64,000 nt of DNA from Rhodobacteraceae bacterium KLH11 (GCA_000158135.1 DS999531.1:394519-458518); one strand, 5' to 3'. Positions 17,253 to 26,883 are shown, counted from the stretch's first letter. Notes: generated by a model from the letters alone, not told the origin. Translations and numbers: made by a program.

Positions 17253-18419
17253 ATGCCCGTCATTACCAACATACAAGACCTCAAACGCATTTATGAGCGT
17301 CGCGTCCCCCGCATGTTCTTTGACTACGCAGAAAGCGGCAGCTGGACCGAGCAGACCTTCCGCGAGAACTCATCGGATTTCGAAGATATCCGCCTGCGCC
17401 AGCGTGTAGCCGTGGATATGACCGGGCGTTCAACTGCCTCACAAATGATCGGGCAGGATGTGTCGATGCCGGTTGCGCTGGCGCCGGTTGGTCTGACTGG
17501 CATGCAGCACGCCGACGGAGAGATGAAAGCCGCCAAAGCCGCAGAAGAATTCGGGGTGCCCTTTACCCTGTCGACCATGTCGATCAATTCGATCGAGGAT
17601 GTGGCCGAATACACCAATGCGCCTTTCTGGTTTCAACTCTATACCATGAAGGATGAAGACTACATCCGCCGCCTGATTCAACGCGCCAAAGACGCAAAGT
17701 GCTCGGCCCTTGTGATCACGCTTGACCTGCAAATCCTCGGCCAGCGCCACAAGGACCTGAAAAACGGATTGTCCGCGCCGCCGAAGCTGACCCCTAAAAC
17801 CATCGCAAACCTGATGACCAAATGGGCATGGGGCATTGAAATGCTCAGCGCCAAACGGCGGGAATTCGGCAATATCGTCGGCCATGTTGACAGCATCACA
17901 GACACCTCCTCGCTGGGGACATGGACCGCGGAACAGTTCGACCCCAGCCTTGATTGGAAAAAGGTTGAAAAGCTGATGGAACAATGGGGCGGCAAAGTGA
18001 TCCTCAAAGGCATTCTGGATGCCGACGATGCAAAAATGGCCGCCAAGCTGGGAGCAGACGCTATTGTTGTGTCCAACCACGGAGGTCGTCAACTGGACGG
18101 CGCGCTCAGCTCCATCCGTGTCCTGCCCGAGATCATGGATGCCGTGGGGGGCGATATCGAGGTGCATCTCGACAGTGGTATCCGCTCTGGTCAGGATGTG
18201 CTGAAGGCGCTGGCTCTGGGCGCAAAAGGCACCTATATCGGGCGCGCTTTTGTCTACGGCCTTGGCGCTATGGGACAAAAAGGTGTGACCACGGCGCTAG
18301 AGATCATTCAGAGAGAACTTGACACAACCATGGCCTTATGTGGCGAGCGCAACGTCACTAAACTTGGGCGACATAATCTGTTGATACCGGAAAATTTCGG
18401 AGGACGTTGGCAAAACTGA
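17253..18419 (+). CDS. lldD: FMN-dependent L-lactate dehydrogenase / alpha-hydroxy-acid oxidase
   Basis: FMN enzyme of the alpha-hydroxy-acid oxidase family that oxidises L-lactate (or a related 2-hydroxy acid) to the 2-keto acid and feeds electrons to the respiratory chain. The 388-residue TIM barrel shows the family's flavin and substrate residues: FDYAESGS near residue 25, LAPVGLTG near 77, and the catalytic histidine in SNHGGRQLDG. The family also holds mandelate and glycolate oxidases, so substrate is inferred. The start has no obvious ribosome site. No lactate permease or regulator is adjacent, and the gene is followed by a compound hairpin repeat. Confidence 0.85.
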   Translation: MPVITNIQDLKRIYERRVPRMFFDYAESGSWTEQTFRENSSDFEDIRLRQRVAVDMTGRSTASQMIGQDVSMPVALAPVGLTGMQHADGEMKAAKAAEEFGVPFTLSTMSINSIEDVAEYTNAPFWFQLYTMKDEDYIRRLIQRAKDAKCSALVITLDLQILGQRHKDLKNGLSAPPKLTPKTIANLMTKWAWGIEMLSAKRREFGNIVGHVDSITDTSSLGTWTAEQFDPSLDWKKVEKLMEQWGGKVILKGILDADDAKMAAKLGADAIVVSNHGGRQLDGALSSIRVLPEIMDAVGGDIEVHLDSGIRSGQDVLKALALGAKGTYIGRAFVYGLGAMGQKGVTTALEIIQRELDTTMALCGERNVTKLGRHNLLIPENFGGRWQN

Positions 18420-18434
18420 TGCGTGCTCCTGCCA

Positions 18435-18562
18435 TAAAGGGGGCTCTGCCCCCGCCGCGGCAAGCCGCGACTCCCCCGAGGTATTTTTAGAACAGAAGAA
18501 GCAGGGGAAACCGCAGTCTTCTTCTGTTCAAAAATACCTCGGAGCGCGAGGCAGAGCCTCGC
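18435..18562. repeat. Compound hairpin repeat, copy 1 (with long inverted arms)
   Basis: Series of hairpins between lldD and rplY. It holds GGGGG/CCCCC (18439-18453), CGCGGC/GCCGCG (about 18456-18469), and two near-identical inverted arms of about 25 bases with an AACAGAAGAAG core (18474-18502 and 18516-18543) that could pair into one long stem. It ends with GCGAGG/CCTCGC (18546-18562). The same core recurs at 31.5 and 40.2 kb. Likely a dispersed element working as a bidirectional terminator. Confidence 0.8.
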
Positions 18563-18661
18563 AAAATAACTCTTTCCAAACCGAATGAATCAAGCTAAGG
18601 ACGCGGCTTCACGCGGGTATACAGCCTTGGAGGATGCCCGCCCTAACATTGGAGAATTATC

Positions 18662-19315
18662 ATGGCTGGAGAGATTCCTGATCTCGTAGCTCTGGAACGG
18701 ACGGGGACAGGCAAGGGCGCCGCTCGTCAGGCACGCCGCGATGGCATGGTTCCGGGCATTGTGTTTGGTGGCGACAAAGAACCGCTGCCGATTCAAATCC
18801 CGTTCAACGAGCTGTTCAAGCGTCTGAAAGCGGGTCGGTTCAAGTCGACCCTGTGGAACCTGAAGGTTGATGGCCACGAAGATGTTCGCGTCATCTGTCG
18901 CGACGTTCAGCGTGACGTCGTCAAGGACCTGCCGACCCATTTGGACCTGATGCGCCTGCGCCGGACCACCAAAATCGCGCTGTTCATCCCGGTTGAATTC
19001 ATCAACGAAGAAGCCGCGCCCGGCATCAAGAAGGGCGGCGTTCTGACCGTTGTGCGCCCCGAGGTTGAATTGCTGTGCACCGCCGGTGACATCCCTGAGA
19101 AGATCACCGTTGATCTGGCCGGTCTGGAAATCAACGATGTTGTCACCATCTCGTCTGTTGATCTGCCGGACGGCACCAAGCCGACCATCGACCGCGACTT
19201 CGTGATCGCCAACATCTCGGCACCCACTGGTCTGTCGACCAGCGATGACGACGAAGGCGACGATGATGTGGCAGCTGATGAAGTTGAAGTCATCGGCGCT
19301 GAAGACGAAGAATAA
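18662..19315 (+). CDS. rplY: 50S ribosomal protein L25 (Ctc form)
   Basis: Binds 5S rRNA in the large ribosomal subunit; long versions such as this 217-residue one carry the additional C-terminal beta domain of the TL5/Ctc type. The N-terminal L25 core includes the typical [10 protein letters not shown] region, and the last 25 residues are a highly acidic tail. GGAG lies nine bases before the start. It is followed by its own terminator and then pth, the usual rplY-pth pairing in proteobacteria. Confidence 0.95.
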   Translation: MAGEIPDLVALERTGTGKGAARQARRDGMVPGIVFGGDKEPLPIQIPFNELFKRLKAGRFKSTLWNLKVDGHEDVRVICRDVQRDVVKDLPTHLDLMRLRRTTKIALFIPVEFINEEAAPGIKKGGVLTVVRPEVELLCTAGDIPEKITVDLAGLEINDVVTISSVDLPDGTKPTIDRDFVIANISAPTGLSTSDDDEGDDDVAADEVEVIGAEDEE

Positions 19316-19341
19316 GAATCTGGATCATATCCGGATTTGAA

Positions 19342-19372
19342 ACGGGGTTCCTTTTGGGGCCCCGTTTTTCTT
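19342..19372 (+). terminator. Intrinsic terminator of rplY
   Basis: ACGGGG (19342-19347) pairs with CCCCGT (19360-19365), followed by a TTTTTCTTTT tract. It begins 27 bases past the rplY stop, so pth is at least partly uncoupled from rplY. Confidence 0.85.
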
Positions 19373-19448
19373 TTAACCGCACGGGGCTGGCAAAACGCAA
19401 CCGATCCGTGCGATGAGAGCGCAGTGCGAGACGGCGAGGGACAAAGCG

Positions 19449-20135
19449 ATGAAACTGTTTGTCGGCTTGGGGAATCCGGGGGCAAAATACGCCCGCAACC
19501 GGCACAATATCGGTTTTATGGCCATGGACCGGATCGCCGGGGATCACGGGTTTGGCCCCTGGAAGTCGAAGTTTCAGGCAGAAATTGCCGAAGGTCGTCT
19601 GGGCAGCCAAAAGATACTGCTGTTGAAACCACAAACCTTCATGAACCGCTCGGGCCAATCGGTGGGCGAGGCGATGCGGTTTTACAAACTCGACTCGACC
19701 GACGTAACTGTCTTTCATGATGAGCTTGATCTTGCCCCCGGCAAGGTACGGGTCAAGGCCGGTGGCGGGCATGCAGGGCATAACGGGCTACGCTCGATCC
19801 ATGATCATATCAGCCCGGCCTATGATCGTGTCCGCCTGGGTATCGGGCATCCGGGCCGGAAAGAAATGGTCTCACCCTATGTGCTGAGCGACTTCGCAAA
19901 GGCGGATGCCACGTGGCTGGACGACGTTCTGCAGGGCGTCTCAGACGGTGCTGGCTATCTTGCCAATGACGCGGGAGGGAAATTCATGAATGCTGTCGCG
20001 CTACGCACCGCACCGCCCAGATCATCGAAAACGCCTGCCAAAGCCGAACCGCAACCCAAAGCAGCCATCAAGGCCGAAGCCCCTGCCCCGGATGACCGCT
20101 CGGCCATGCAGAAACTGCTGGACAAATTCAGATAA
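19449..20135 (+). CDS. pth: Peptidyl-tRNA hydrolase
   Basis: Recycles peptidyl-tRNAs released from stalled ribosomes by cutting the ester bond between peptide and tRNA. The start gives the typical [11 protein letters not shown] opening with N9 and the catalytic H19, followed by the HDELDL and [11 protein letters not shown] motifs. The 228-residue chain is longer than the family's usual 190 because of a proline/alanine/lysine-rich linker and a C-terminal amphipathic segment of about 35 residues, as often seen in alphaproteobacteria. An upstream in-frame ATG adds 12 residues without family support. Confidence 0.95.
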   Translation: MKLFVGLGNPGAKYARNRHNIGFMAMDRIAGDHGFGPWKSKFQAEIAEGRLGSQKILLLKPQTFMNRSGQSVGEAMRFYKLDSTDVTVFHDELDLAPGKVRVKAGGGHAGHNGLRSIHDHISPAYDRVRLGIGHPGRKEMVSPYVLSDFAKADATWLDDVLQGVSDGAGYLANDAGGKFMNAVALRTAPPRSSKTPAKAEPQPKAAIKAEAPAPDDRSAMQKLLDKFR

Positions 20136-20208
20136 ACCTTCCGCTACGTAGTGATTGCGGAACCTCTCGGGCCGGGCTCCAATGCCGAGAGATACAGGGA
20201 GGCCCTGG

Positions 20209-21372
20209 ATGAGATCCATATTCAAATGGCTGCTGCGCATCGTAATGGCTCTGGCTTTGGCGGCGGTGGTCGTCGGCTTCTGGAAACGCGAGGAAATTCA
20301 ACGCCTGATGGCGGTGAATTCTTTGTTTTCCGAAGACAAGATCGTCCACAACTTTTCACATATGAACAAGGCTTTCCTGACGGCAGACGTGTCCCGTGGC
20401 GATGGCCCGACCTGGGAGCTTGCCTATGGCCCCGGTTTCGATCTGCCCGATACAACCTCTCAGTGGATCAAAGAGCGCGCGGTGACCTCTCTGCTGGTGA
20501 TGCAGAATGGTGAGATACGGTTCGAAGACTATTATCTGGGCACCGGGCCGGATGATCGCCGTATCTCGTGGTCGGTTGCCAAAAGCTATTTGTCTGCTTT
20601 GTTTGGTATCCTGCTGGATGAAGGCGCAATCCAGTCGCTGGACGATCCGGTTGTGCAATATGCACCTGAACTGAACGGCAGCGCCTATGAGGCTGCAACC
20701 ATCCGCAACGTGCTGAACATGGCCAGTGGCGTTGTCTTTGATGAGGATTATCTGGACTATAATTCCGACATCAACCGGATGGGCCGGGTTCTGGCGCTGG
20801 GGGGTGAGCTGGATGACTTTGCCGCCGCGTTGCAGGACAGCTTCGCCCAGCCGGGTGAAACCTGGAAATATGTGTCGATCGACACCCATGTGATCGGCAT
20901 GGTCATTCGCGGTGCAACCGGGCGCAGCATCGCAGAGTTGGTGAGCGAGAAGGTGATCGTGCCATTGGGGTTAGAACGCGACGGGTACTATCTCACCGAT
21001 GGTGCGGGTGTGGCGTTTGTGCTCGGCGGCCTCAACTTTACCACGCGCGATTTTGCGCGGTTCGGGCAGTTGATCCTGCAACAAGGGAACCGGGATGGGC
21101 GGCAGATTGTGCCCGCGCATTGGATCAGAGAGGCGACCTGGCCCAGTGCACCGACACAGCCCGACGAGATCGGGTATGGGTATCAGTGGTGGATTCCGGT
21201 CGGGGCGCATGAAGGGGAATTCATGGCGCGCGGCGTTTATGGGCAATACCTCTATTTCGACCAACCAAGGGGCGTTCTGATTGTCACCACCGGGGCGGAC
21301 CGGAAATTCCGTGACCCCGGTGTCAGTGACCAGAATATCGAAATGTTCCGCAAAATCGCGCAAAGCCTGTAA
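20209..21372 (+). CDS. Serine hydrolase, class C beta-lactamase-like, membrane-anchored
   Basis: Penicillin-binding-protein-like serine hydrolase of 387 residues. An N-terminal hydrophobic segment (residues about 7-25) would export or anchor it in the periplasm. The nucleophile motif SxxK is S122-V-A-K125, and a Y-x-S motif (YVSIDTH) follows in the middle of the chain. The family includes esterases, D-amino-acid peptidases and 6-aminohexanoate-dimer hydrolases, so the substrate cannot be named, and nothing marks it as a true beta-lactamase. AGGGAGG ends seven bases before the chosen ATG; an ORF extension 18 codons upstream lacks such a site. A DUF2237 gene follows after nine bases, possibly cotranscribed. 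Confidence 0.85.
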   Translation: MRSIFKWLLRIVMALALAAVVVGFWKREEIQRLMAVNSLFSEDKIVHNFSHMNKAFLTADVSRGDGPTWELAYGPGFDLPDTTSQWIKERAVTSLLVMQNGEIRFEDYYLGTGPDDRRISWSVAKSYLSALFGILLDEGAIQSLDDPVVQYAPELNGSAYEAATIRNVLNMASGVVFDEDYLDYNSDINRMGRVLALGGELDDFAAALQDSFAQPGETWKYVSIDTHVIGMVIRGATGRSIAELVSEKVIVPLGLERDGYYLTDGAGVAFVLGGLNFTTRDFARFGQLILQQGNRDGRQIVPAHWIREATWPSAPTQPDEIGYGYQWWIPVGAHEGEFMARGVYGQYLYFDQPRGVLIVTTGADRKFRDPGVSDQNIEMFRKIAQSL

Positions 21373-21381
21373 GATAGCCTT

Positions 21382-21759
21382 ATGCAAAAGCAAGACAGCA
21401 TTAATGTACTGGGCGGCGTACTGGAACCATGCTCACGTAATCCGCTGACCGGGTTCTTCCGCGACGGGGCCTGCAACACCTGCCCCGAGGATCAGGGCAG
21501 CCATACGGTTTGCGCGGTCATGACGGCCGAGTTTCTGGCTTTTTCCAAATACGTGGGAAACGATCTGAGCACGCCACGGCCCGAGTTTGATTTTCCCGGC
21601 CTCAACCCGGGCGACCGCTGGTGCCTGTGCGCGGGGCGCTTTCTGCAAGCCCATGACGAGGGGTGCGCCCCCGATGTCAGCCTTGCCGCTACACACGAAC
21701 GGGCTTTGGACATTGTACCGCTGGATATTTTAAAGCAACACGCTGACAGTTCCGATTGA
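21382..21759 (+). CDS. DUF2237 family protein
   Basis: Small cytoplasmic protein of 125 residues matching the DUF2237 family, of unknown function. The family's hallmarks are visible: NVLGGVLEPCS near the N-terminus, the FFRDGACNT segment, an EFLAFSK motif, and a GDRWCLCAGR motif. Several conserved cysteines suggest a metal or redox role, but this is not proven. It lies nine bases after the serine hydrolase gene on the same strand. Confidence 0.85.
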   Translation: MQKQDSINVLGGVLEPCSRNPLTGFFRDGACNTCPEDQGSHTVCAVMTAEFLAFSKYVGNDLSTPRPEFDFPGLNPGDRWCLCAGRFLQAHDEGCAPDVSLAATHERALDIVPLDILKQHADSSD

Positions 21760-21839
21760 CCTGAGGCCAAACATGGCGTCATGGTCTGTTGCCAGCGCAT
21801 CACAGGCCAGCATTCCATGAAATTCCAACGAGGTAAGCC

Positions 21840-22160
21840 ATGAGCTTTATCGCCATGAACCGGTTTCAGGTCCGTTTGGGCCATGAAACAGATTTCGAAA
21901 CTGTCTGGAAAGATCGTCAGAGCCGCCTGCATGAACTGCCCGGCTTTCGCGAATTCCGGCTTTTGAAGGGGCCGGAAGGGGATGGGTATCGTCTTTATTC
22001 CAGCCATGTGATCTGGGACAGCCGCGCGGATTTCGAAGCATGGACCAAATCCGAACAATTCCGCGACGCCCACAGGAATGCAGGCAACAAGAATACGCAA
22101 TCTGCGCTGATGGGGCCACCTCAATTCGAGGGGTTCGAAACCGTCCTACAGCAAAGCTGA
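21840..22160 (+). CDS. Antibiotic-biosynthesis-monooxygenase (ABM) domain protein
   Basis: Single ABM-type ferredoxin-like domain of 106 residues. Related proteins (HmoA, IsdG, YgiN) are small dimeric monooxygenases or haem-degrading enzymes. Visible features are the first strand with N-R-F-Q-V, the central F-R-E-F-R-L-L segment and the F-E-A-W-x-x-S-E-F/Q-F motif typical of the haem-degrading HmoA-like branch. Haem degradation is possible but not shown; there are no haem-uptake genes nearby. An AGG is near the start. Monocistronic or at the end of the preceding unit. Confidence 0.75.
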   Translation: MSFIAMNRFQVRLGHETDFETVWKDRQSRLHELPGFREFRLLKGPEGDGYRLYSSHVIWDSRADFEAWTKSEQFRDAHRNAGNKNTQSALMGPPQFEGFETVLQQS

Positions 22161-22182
22161 CCCCACCCGGGTGCGCGGTTGA

Positions 22183-23430
22183 TCAATCAGCCGCGCGGCC
22201 CTCGGTATCAGACATGTCAAAGTTCAGATAACGCGCGACTGTCTGCACGTCCTTGTCACCGCGCCCGCACATATTCATGCAGATCAGGTGATCCTTCGGC
22301 AGCTCGGGCGCGATTTTCATCACATGGGCCAAGGCGTGGCAGGGCTCCAGCGCCGGGATGATGCCTTCGGTGGCACAGCACAGCTGGAACGCCTCCAACG
22401 CCTCTTTATCGGTGATCGAGACATAGTTGGCGCGGCCTATGTCGTGCAGCCAGGAATGTTCGGGGCCAATACCCGGATAGTCCAGACCGGCCGATATGGA
22501 ATAGCCTTCCAGAATCTGCCCGTCATCATCCTGCAGCAGATAGGTGCGGTTGCCATGCAGCACACCCGGACGACCACCGGTGAGGGAGGCGCAATGCTCC
22601 ATCTTTTCATTCACACCTTTGCCACCGGCTTCAACCCCGATGATGTTGACCGACTTGTCATCGAGGAACGGATAGAACAGGCCCATCGCGTTTGAGCCGC
22701 CACCGATAGCGGCAATGATCGTGTCGGGCAGACGGCCTTCTGCCTTTTGCATCTGCTCTTTGGCTTCCTTGCCAATGATCGACTGGAAGTCCCGCACCAT
22801 CGCCGGGTACGGGTGTGGCCCGGCCACGGTGCCGATGCAGTAGAACGTGTCGCGCACATTGGTCACCCAGTCGCGCAGCGCGTCGTTCATCGCGTCTTTC
22901 AACGTGCCACGGCCTGAGGTCACGGGGATCACCTCGGCCCCCAGCAAGCGCATGCGGAACACGTTCGGGGCCTGACGCTGCACGTCATGCGCGCCCATGT
23001 AGACGATGCATTTCAGGCCGAACTTGGCACAAACTGTGGCGGTGGCCACGCCGTGCTGCCCTGCCCCGGTTTCGGCGATGATCCGGGTCTTGCCCATGCG
23101 GCGTGCCAGAATGATCTGGCCCAGAACATTGTTGATCTTATGCGCGCCAGTGTGGTTCAGCTCATCGCGTTTCAGATAGATTTTCGCGCCGCCCAGATGC
23201 TCGGTCAGGCGTTCCGCGTAGTACAGAGGCGACGGGCGGCCCACATAGTTCGCCCACAGGTCATCCATCTCGGCCCAGAAGGTCGGATCATCCTTGGCCC
23301 TGTCATATTCCTCTTCCAGCGACAGGATCAGCGGCATCAGCGTTTCGCTGACAAAGCGCCCGCCGAAAATGCCAAAACGGCCCTGTTCATCCGGGCCGGA
23401 CATGAAGGAATTGAAAAGATCGTTGGCCAT
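22183..23430 (-). CDS. trpB: Tryptophan synthase beta chain
   Basis: PLP enzyme that condenses indole with L-serine to give tryptophan. The 415-residue product carries the PLP lysine in HTGAHKINN, the glutamate/glycine loop ETGAGQHG, and the phosphate-binding GGGSNAMG. Length and start agree with TrpB1-type enzymes that pair with TrpA. It follows trpF on the same strand with about 70 bases between, the usual trpF-trpB arrangement of alphaproteobacteria. trpA is about 5 kb beyond its 3' end, on the other strand. Confidence 0.97.
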   Translation of the reverse strand: MANDLFNSFMSGPDEQGRFGIFGGRFVSETLMPLILSLEEEYDRAKDDPTFWAEMDDLWANYVGRPSPLYYAERLTEHLGGAKIYLKRDELNHTGAHKINNVLGQIILARRMGKTRIIAETGAGQHGVATATVCAKFGLKCIVYMGAHDVQRQAPNVFRMRLLGAEVIPVTSGRGTLKDAMNDALRDWVTNVRDTFYCIGTVAGPHPYPAMVRDFQSIIGKEAKEQMQKAEGRLPDTIIAAIGGGSNAMGLFYPFLDDKSVNIIGVEAGGKGVNEKMEHCASLTGGRPGVLHGNRTYLLQDDDGQILEGYSISAGLDYPGIGPEHSWLHDIGRANYVSITDKEALEAFQLCCATEGIIPALEPCHALAHVMKIAPELPKDHLICMNMCGRGDKDVQTVARYLNFDMSDTEGRAAD

Positions 23431-23503
23431 GGGTGTCTCCCTCGTCGTACCGCATGTTCATAGGCGGTGACGACGGGATTTGCCATGGCAAAACGCGCAC
23501 GGA

Positions 23504-24148
23504 TTATCGGGTAGCGTCGATGAAAGACCCGATCAGCGCCGCATCCTTGATCCCCGGCGCGCTTTCCACGCCCGAGGATACATCCACCTGCTGCGCCCCG
23601 GTCATCCGAACTGCTTCGGCAACGTTCCCGGGCGTTAACCCTCCGGCCAGCATCCATGGTTTGCGCCAGTATTTCCGCCCCGCCAGCAGACGCCAGTCAA
23701 AGGACAGGCCGTTGCCCCCGGGCAGGTCCGCGTTCCGGGGCGGTTTGGCATCGATCAGCAACTGGTCAGCCACATCCGAGTAAAGATCGATGGCCGTCAG
23801 ATCCTCGGCCTCGGCCACGCCAATGGCTTTCATCACCGGCAAGCCATACCGCTGCCGGACCTCTGCCACCCGGTCCGGGCTTTCCTTGCCGTGCAGTTGC
23901 AGCATGTCCAGCGGCACCACATCAAGAAGCCGATCAAGCTCGGCGTCGGTGGCATTCACTGTCAAGGCAACCTTGGCAATACCTGCAGGAACCAGCCGCG
24001 CCAATCTGGCGGCGGCAGGCACCTCAAGATGTCGCGGCGATTTCGGGAAGAACACAAACCCCACATAGCGCGCGCCAGCCCCGGAAGCAGCACGCACATG
24101 TTCGGGGGCGGTCAAGCCGCAGATTTTGACAGCAATGTCACCGGGCAT
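23504..24148 (-). CDS. trpF: Phosphoribosylanthranilate isomerase
   Basis: Third step of the tryptophan branch: Amadori rearrangement of phosphoribosylanthranilate to CdRP. The 214-residue TIM barrel opens with the KICGL motif, whose cysteine is the general base, and contains the aspartate-bearing strand after the QLHGKE region and the C-terminal GG-L-x-P-x-N-V phosphate site. It lies eight bases after lapA and before trpB, so it is probably transcribed with them. Confidence 0.95.
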   Translation of the reverse strand: MPGDIAVKICGLTAPEHVRAASGAGARYVGFVFFPKSPRHLEVPAAARLARLVPAGIAKVALTVNATDAELDRLLDVVPLDMLQLHGKESPDRVAEVRQRYGLPVMKAIGVAEAEDLTAIDLYSDVADQLLIDAKPPRNADLPGGNGLSFDWRLLAGRKYWRKPWMLAGGLTPGNVAEAVRMTGAQQVDVSSGVESAPGIKDAALIGSFIDATR

Positions 24149-24156
24149 GGTCGGCC

Positions 24157-24510
24157 TCAGCTTGCTTCATCCAGCAGCGCGAGGACCTCATCCTGACCTT
24201 CGCTCTGCTTTTTCTTGAGCTTCTTGACCTCGCGCTCAAGCTTGCGCACTTCGCTTTTCTTGGCGGTGGCATCTCGGCGATGTTTGTGCTCACGCAGCCA
24301 TTCCCACAGGAAGCCGATGACCAGACCGGCGATGACACCGCCCAGCACCACAATGAACAGCGGCAGAGATGTCGCCAGATTGAAACCCAGCAACTCGGCC
24401 AGAGCATCCGGCATCAGCTTGAGTTCGACGATCTGCCGATTGGCCAGAGAGACCGAGACCAGAATGATCCCGAGTGTCCCGAGAAAAGCATAACGAATAT
24501 AGCGCATCAT
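24157..24510 (-). CDS. lapA: LapA-domain inner-membrane protein
   Basis: 117-residue membrane protein with the LapA (DUF1049) domain: an N-terminal hairpin of two transmembrane segments (about residues 5-25 and 45-70) followed by a highly charged lysine/glutamate-rich coiled-coil tail. In Escherichia coli LapA works with LapB to hold FtsH and balance LPS synthesis. No lapB lies next to it here; the position between ihfB and trpF is conserved in related genomes, so the LPS role is inferred from the domain only. Confidence 0.85.
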   Translation of the reverse strand: MMRYIRYAFLGTLGIILVSVSLANRQIVELKLMPDALAELLGFNLATSLPLFIVVLGGVIAGLVIGFLWEWLREHKHRRDATAKKSEVRKLEREVKKLKKKQSEGQDEVLALLDEAS

Positions 24511-24514
24511 AACG

Positions 24515-24799
24515 TCAGGCTTTACCGTTCAATCGGTCCCTTAGCAACTTGCCAGTCTTGAAAAACGGAACACATTTTTCCTCGACCTGCACGGTTTCGC
24601 CGGTGCGGGGGTTACGCCCGACGCGCGCATCGCGTTTTTTCACTGAAAAAGCACCAAATCCGCGCAGCTCAACCCGGTCACCGCGTGACATGGCATCGGT
24701 CACCTCTTCGAACACGGTATTCACGATCCGCTCGACATCGCGTTGGTAGAGATGTGGGTTTTCGTCGGCGATTTTCTGAATCAGTTCTGAACGGATCAT
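24515..24799 (-). CDS. ihfB: Integration host factor subunit beta
   Basis: DNA-bending HU/IHF family protein, the beta half of the IHF heterodimer. The 94-residue product starts MIRSELIQK and contains the arm motif [12 protein letters not shown] with the intercalating proline. An in-frame start 11 codons upstream is rejected because it adds residues absent from the family. It sits between rpsA and lapA, the conserved rpsA-ihfB order. Confidence 0.95.
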   Translation of the reverse strand: MIRSELIQKIADENPHLYQRDVERIVNTVFEEVTDAMSRGDRVELRGFGAFSVKKRDARVGRNPRTGETVQVEEKCVPFFKTGKLLRDRLNGKA

Positions 24800-24935
24800 G
24801 CGTGCTACCCTCCCAGGCGACTGGTTTACCATGTCTAGCGTTCTGGACAGTATAGGAAAAAACCCGGTTGGGGGGAACGTAAACTCTGGGCCTTGTCTCG
24901 GAAAATTGGGTCAAACTCGCGCGATTTCCCACCCT

Positions 24936-24969
24936 CAGGTTCGATTCACACACGTATTGAGCGAACCTG
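24936..24969. repeat. Perfect 8-bp inverted repeat upstream of ihfB
   Basis: CAGGTTCG (24936-24943) and CGAACCTG (24962-24969) flank an 18-base loop, about 140 bases upstream of the ihfB start and between ihfB and the rpsA terminator. No T tract follows. It could be an operator or an RNA hairpin in the ihfB leader; function unknown. Confidence 0.35.
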
Positions 24970-25005
24970 ATACCGATAGGCCGGAAATTTGGAACATATT
25001 GATTC

Positions 25006-25040
25006 GCAACAAAAACGGCCCCGCACTGTCGTGCGAGGCC
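25006..25040 (-). terminator. Intrinsic terminator of rpsA
   Basis: GGCC-CCGCAC (25017-25026) pairs with GTGCG-A-GGCC (25031-25040) around a TGTC loop. On the minus strand it is followed by TTTTTGTT. It lies about 30 bases past the rpsA stop and before ihfB. Confidence 0.88.
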
Positions 25041-25069
25041 GGAATTTACGTTTGGCATGCGCCCTGAGC

Positions 25070-26746
25070 TTAGTCGCCGGATTTCAGCGCAGCGCCCAGA
25101 ATGTCGCCCAGCGACGCGCCCGAGTCGGAAGAACCGTACTGTTCCACGGCCTCTTTCTCTTCGGCGATCTCGCGGGCCTTGATCGACAGGCCCAGGCGGC
25201 GGGTCTTGCTGTCGACATTGGTGACGCGAACGTCGACCTTGTCACCGACCGAGAAACGCTCGGGGCGCTGTTCGGCGCGGTCACGGCTCAGGTCCGAACG
25301 GCGGATGAAGGACTTCATGCCCTCGTATTCCACCTCGATGCCGCCATCTTCGATTGCGGTCACGTTCACGGTCACGATCGAGCCACGCTTCACGCCGCCC
25401 ACGGCTTCGGCGAACTTGTCACCGCCCAGAGCTTTGATCGACAGCGAGATACGCTCTTTCTCAACGTCCACTTCCGAGACAACCGCCTGAACGACGTCGC
25501 CCTTGCGGTAGTTCTGGATCGCATCCTCGCCACGCTCGTCCCACGACAGGTCCGACAGGTGAACCATGCCGTCGATGTCGCCGTCGAGGCCAATGAACAG
25601 ACCGAATTCGGTGATGTTCTTGACTTCGCCTTCGACCTCGGTGCCCTCGGGGTGTGTTTCTGCAAACACTTCCCATGGGTTGCGCTGCGTCTGCTTCAGG
25701 CCCAGAGACACGCGGCGCTTGGCACCGTCGATTTCCAGAACCATGACATCGACTTCCTGGCTGGTCGAAACGATTTTGCCGGGGTGGACGTTTTTCTTGG
25801 TCCAGGACATCTCGGACACGTGCACCAGACCTTCGACACCGGCTTCCAGCTCGACGAATGCGCCGTAGTCGGTGATGTTGGTGACGCGACCCTGATGGAC
25901 CGAGCCCAGCGGATATTTCGCAGCAACCAGATCCCACGGATCTTCCTGCAGCTGCTTCATGCCCAGGCTGATGCGGTGGGTCTCTTTGTTGATCTTGATG
26001 ACCTGAACCTTGATGGTTTCGCCGATCGTCAGGATCTCGGACGGGTGGTTCACACGGCGCCATGCCATGTCGGTGACGTGCAGCAGGCCGTCAACACCGC
26101 CCAGATCAACAAATGCACCGTATTCGGTGATGTTCTTGACGACACCCTCGACGGTCTGACCTTCGGACAGGTTGCCGATAACTTCGGCACGCTGTTCGGC
26201 ACGCGATTCTTCCAGAATTGCGCGGCGCGATACAACGATGTTGCCACGGCGGCGGTCCATTTTCAGAATCTGGAACGGCTGCTTCAGACCCATCAGCGGG
26301 CCAGCGTCGCGCACGGGGCGGACGTCAACTTGGCTGCCGGGCAGGAACGCAACTGCGCCACCCAGATCGACGGTGAAGCCACCCTTGACGCGGCCAAAGA
26401 TTGCACCTTCGACGCGCTGGTCGTCGGCATATGCTTTTTCCAGACGGTCCCATGCCTCTTCACGGCGGGCCATCTCGCGCGAGATGACGGCTTCGCCACG
26501 GGCGTTTTCTGCGGCGCGCAGGTATACTTCGACCTCGTCGCCGGGTGCGATTTCAGGGGCTTCGCCGGGATTTGCGAATTCTTTCAGATCAACGCGGCCT
26601 TCCATTTTGTAGCCGACGTCGATGATGGCCTGTCCGGCTTCGATCGCCAGAACCTTGCCTTTGACAACAGACCCCTCTTCGGGTGTGTCCATTTCGAAGC
26701 TTTCATTCAGGAGGGCTTCGAATTCCTCCATGGATGCGTTAGCCAT
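25070..26746 (-). CDS. rpsA: 30S ribosomal protein S1
   Basis: RNA-binding ribosomal protein that recruits and unfolds mRNA at the small subunit. The 558-residue chain contains six S1 (OB-fold) repeats in tandem; the G-A-F-V-D/E-L pattern is clearest in repeats 3 and 4. Length is typical for six-domain S1. In related genomes aroA-cmk-rpsA is one block; here three small genes and about 1.9 kb separate cmk from rpsA, so rpsA needs its own promoter within 26747-26860. Confidence 0.97.
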   Translation of the reverse strand: MANASMEEFEALLNESFEMDTPEEGSVVKGKVLAIEAGQAIIDVGYKMEGRVDLKEFANPGEAPEIAPGDEVEVYLRAAENARGEAVISREMARREEAWDRLEKAYADDQRVEGAIFGRVKGGFTVDLGGAVAFLPGSQVDVRPVRDAGPLMGLKQPFQILKMDRRRGNIVVSRRAILEESRAEQRAEVIGNLSEGQTVEGVVKNITEYGAFVDLGGVDGLLHVTDMAWRRVNHPSEILTIGETIKVQVIKINKETHRISLGMKQLQEDPWDLVAAKYPLGSVHQGRVTNITDYGAFVELEAGVEGLVHVSEMSWTKKNVHPGKIVSTSQEVDVMVLEIDGAKRRVSLGLKQTQRNPWEVFAETHPEGTEVEGEVKNITEFGLFIGLDGDIDGMVHLSDLSWDERGEDAIQNYRKGDVVQAVVSEVDVEKERISLSIKALGGDKFAEAVGGVKRGSIVTVNVTAIEDGGIEVEYEGMKSFIRRSDLSRDRAEQRPERFSVGDKVDVRVTNVDSKTRRLGLSIKAREIAEEKEAVEQYGSSDSGASLGDILGAALKSGD

Positions 26747-26852
26747 GTGGCGTTTATTTCCTTTACATAACGTTTTTGCTGGCCGAGCGGTTGTCTCCGC
26801 CGGTCTTGTTTCATGATGTCTTCGGACGTGACCCGGGGCGCATCTGATTACA

Positions 26853-26883
26853 CAAACACAAAGGGCCGAGGTGACCCGGCCCT
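26853..26883 (-). terminator. Probable terminator of the 108-residue protein gene
   Basis: AGGGCCG (26862-26868) pairs with CGGCCCT (26877-26883). The following minus-strand tract, TTTGTGTTTGTG, is T-rich but broken, so the terminator is weaker than the others in the window. It separates the upstream small gene from rpsA. Confidence 0.6.

Noticed and set aside
24989..26770. 593-codon open frame on the plus strand across rpsA
   Set aside because: It is the antisense shadow of rpsA, caused by high GC and biased codon use; no start signal or recognisable domain.
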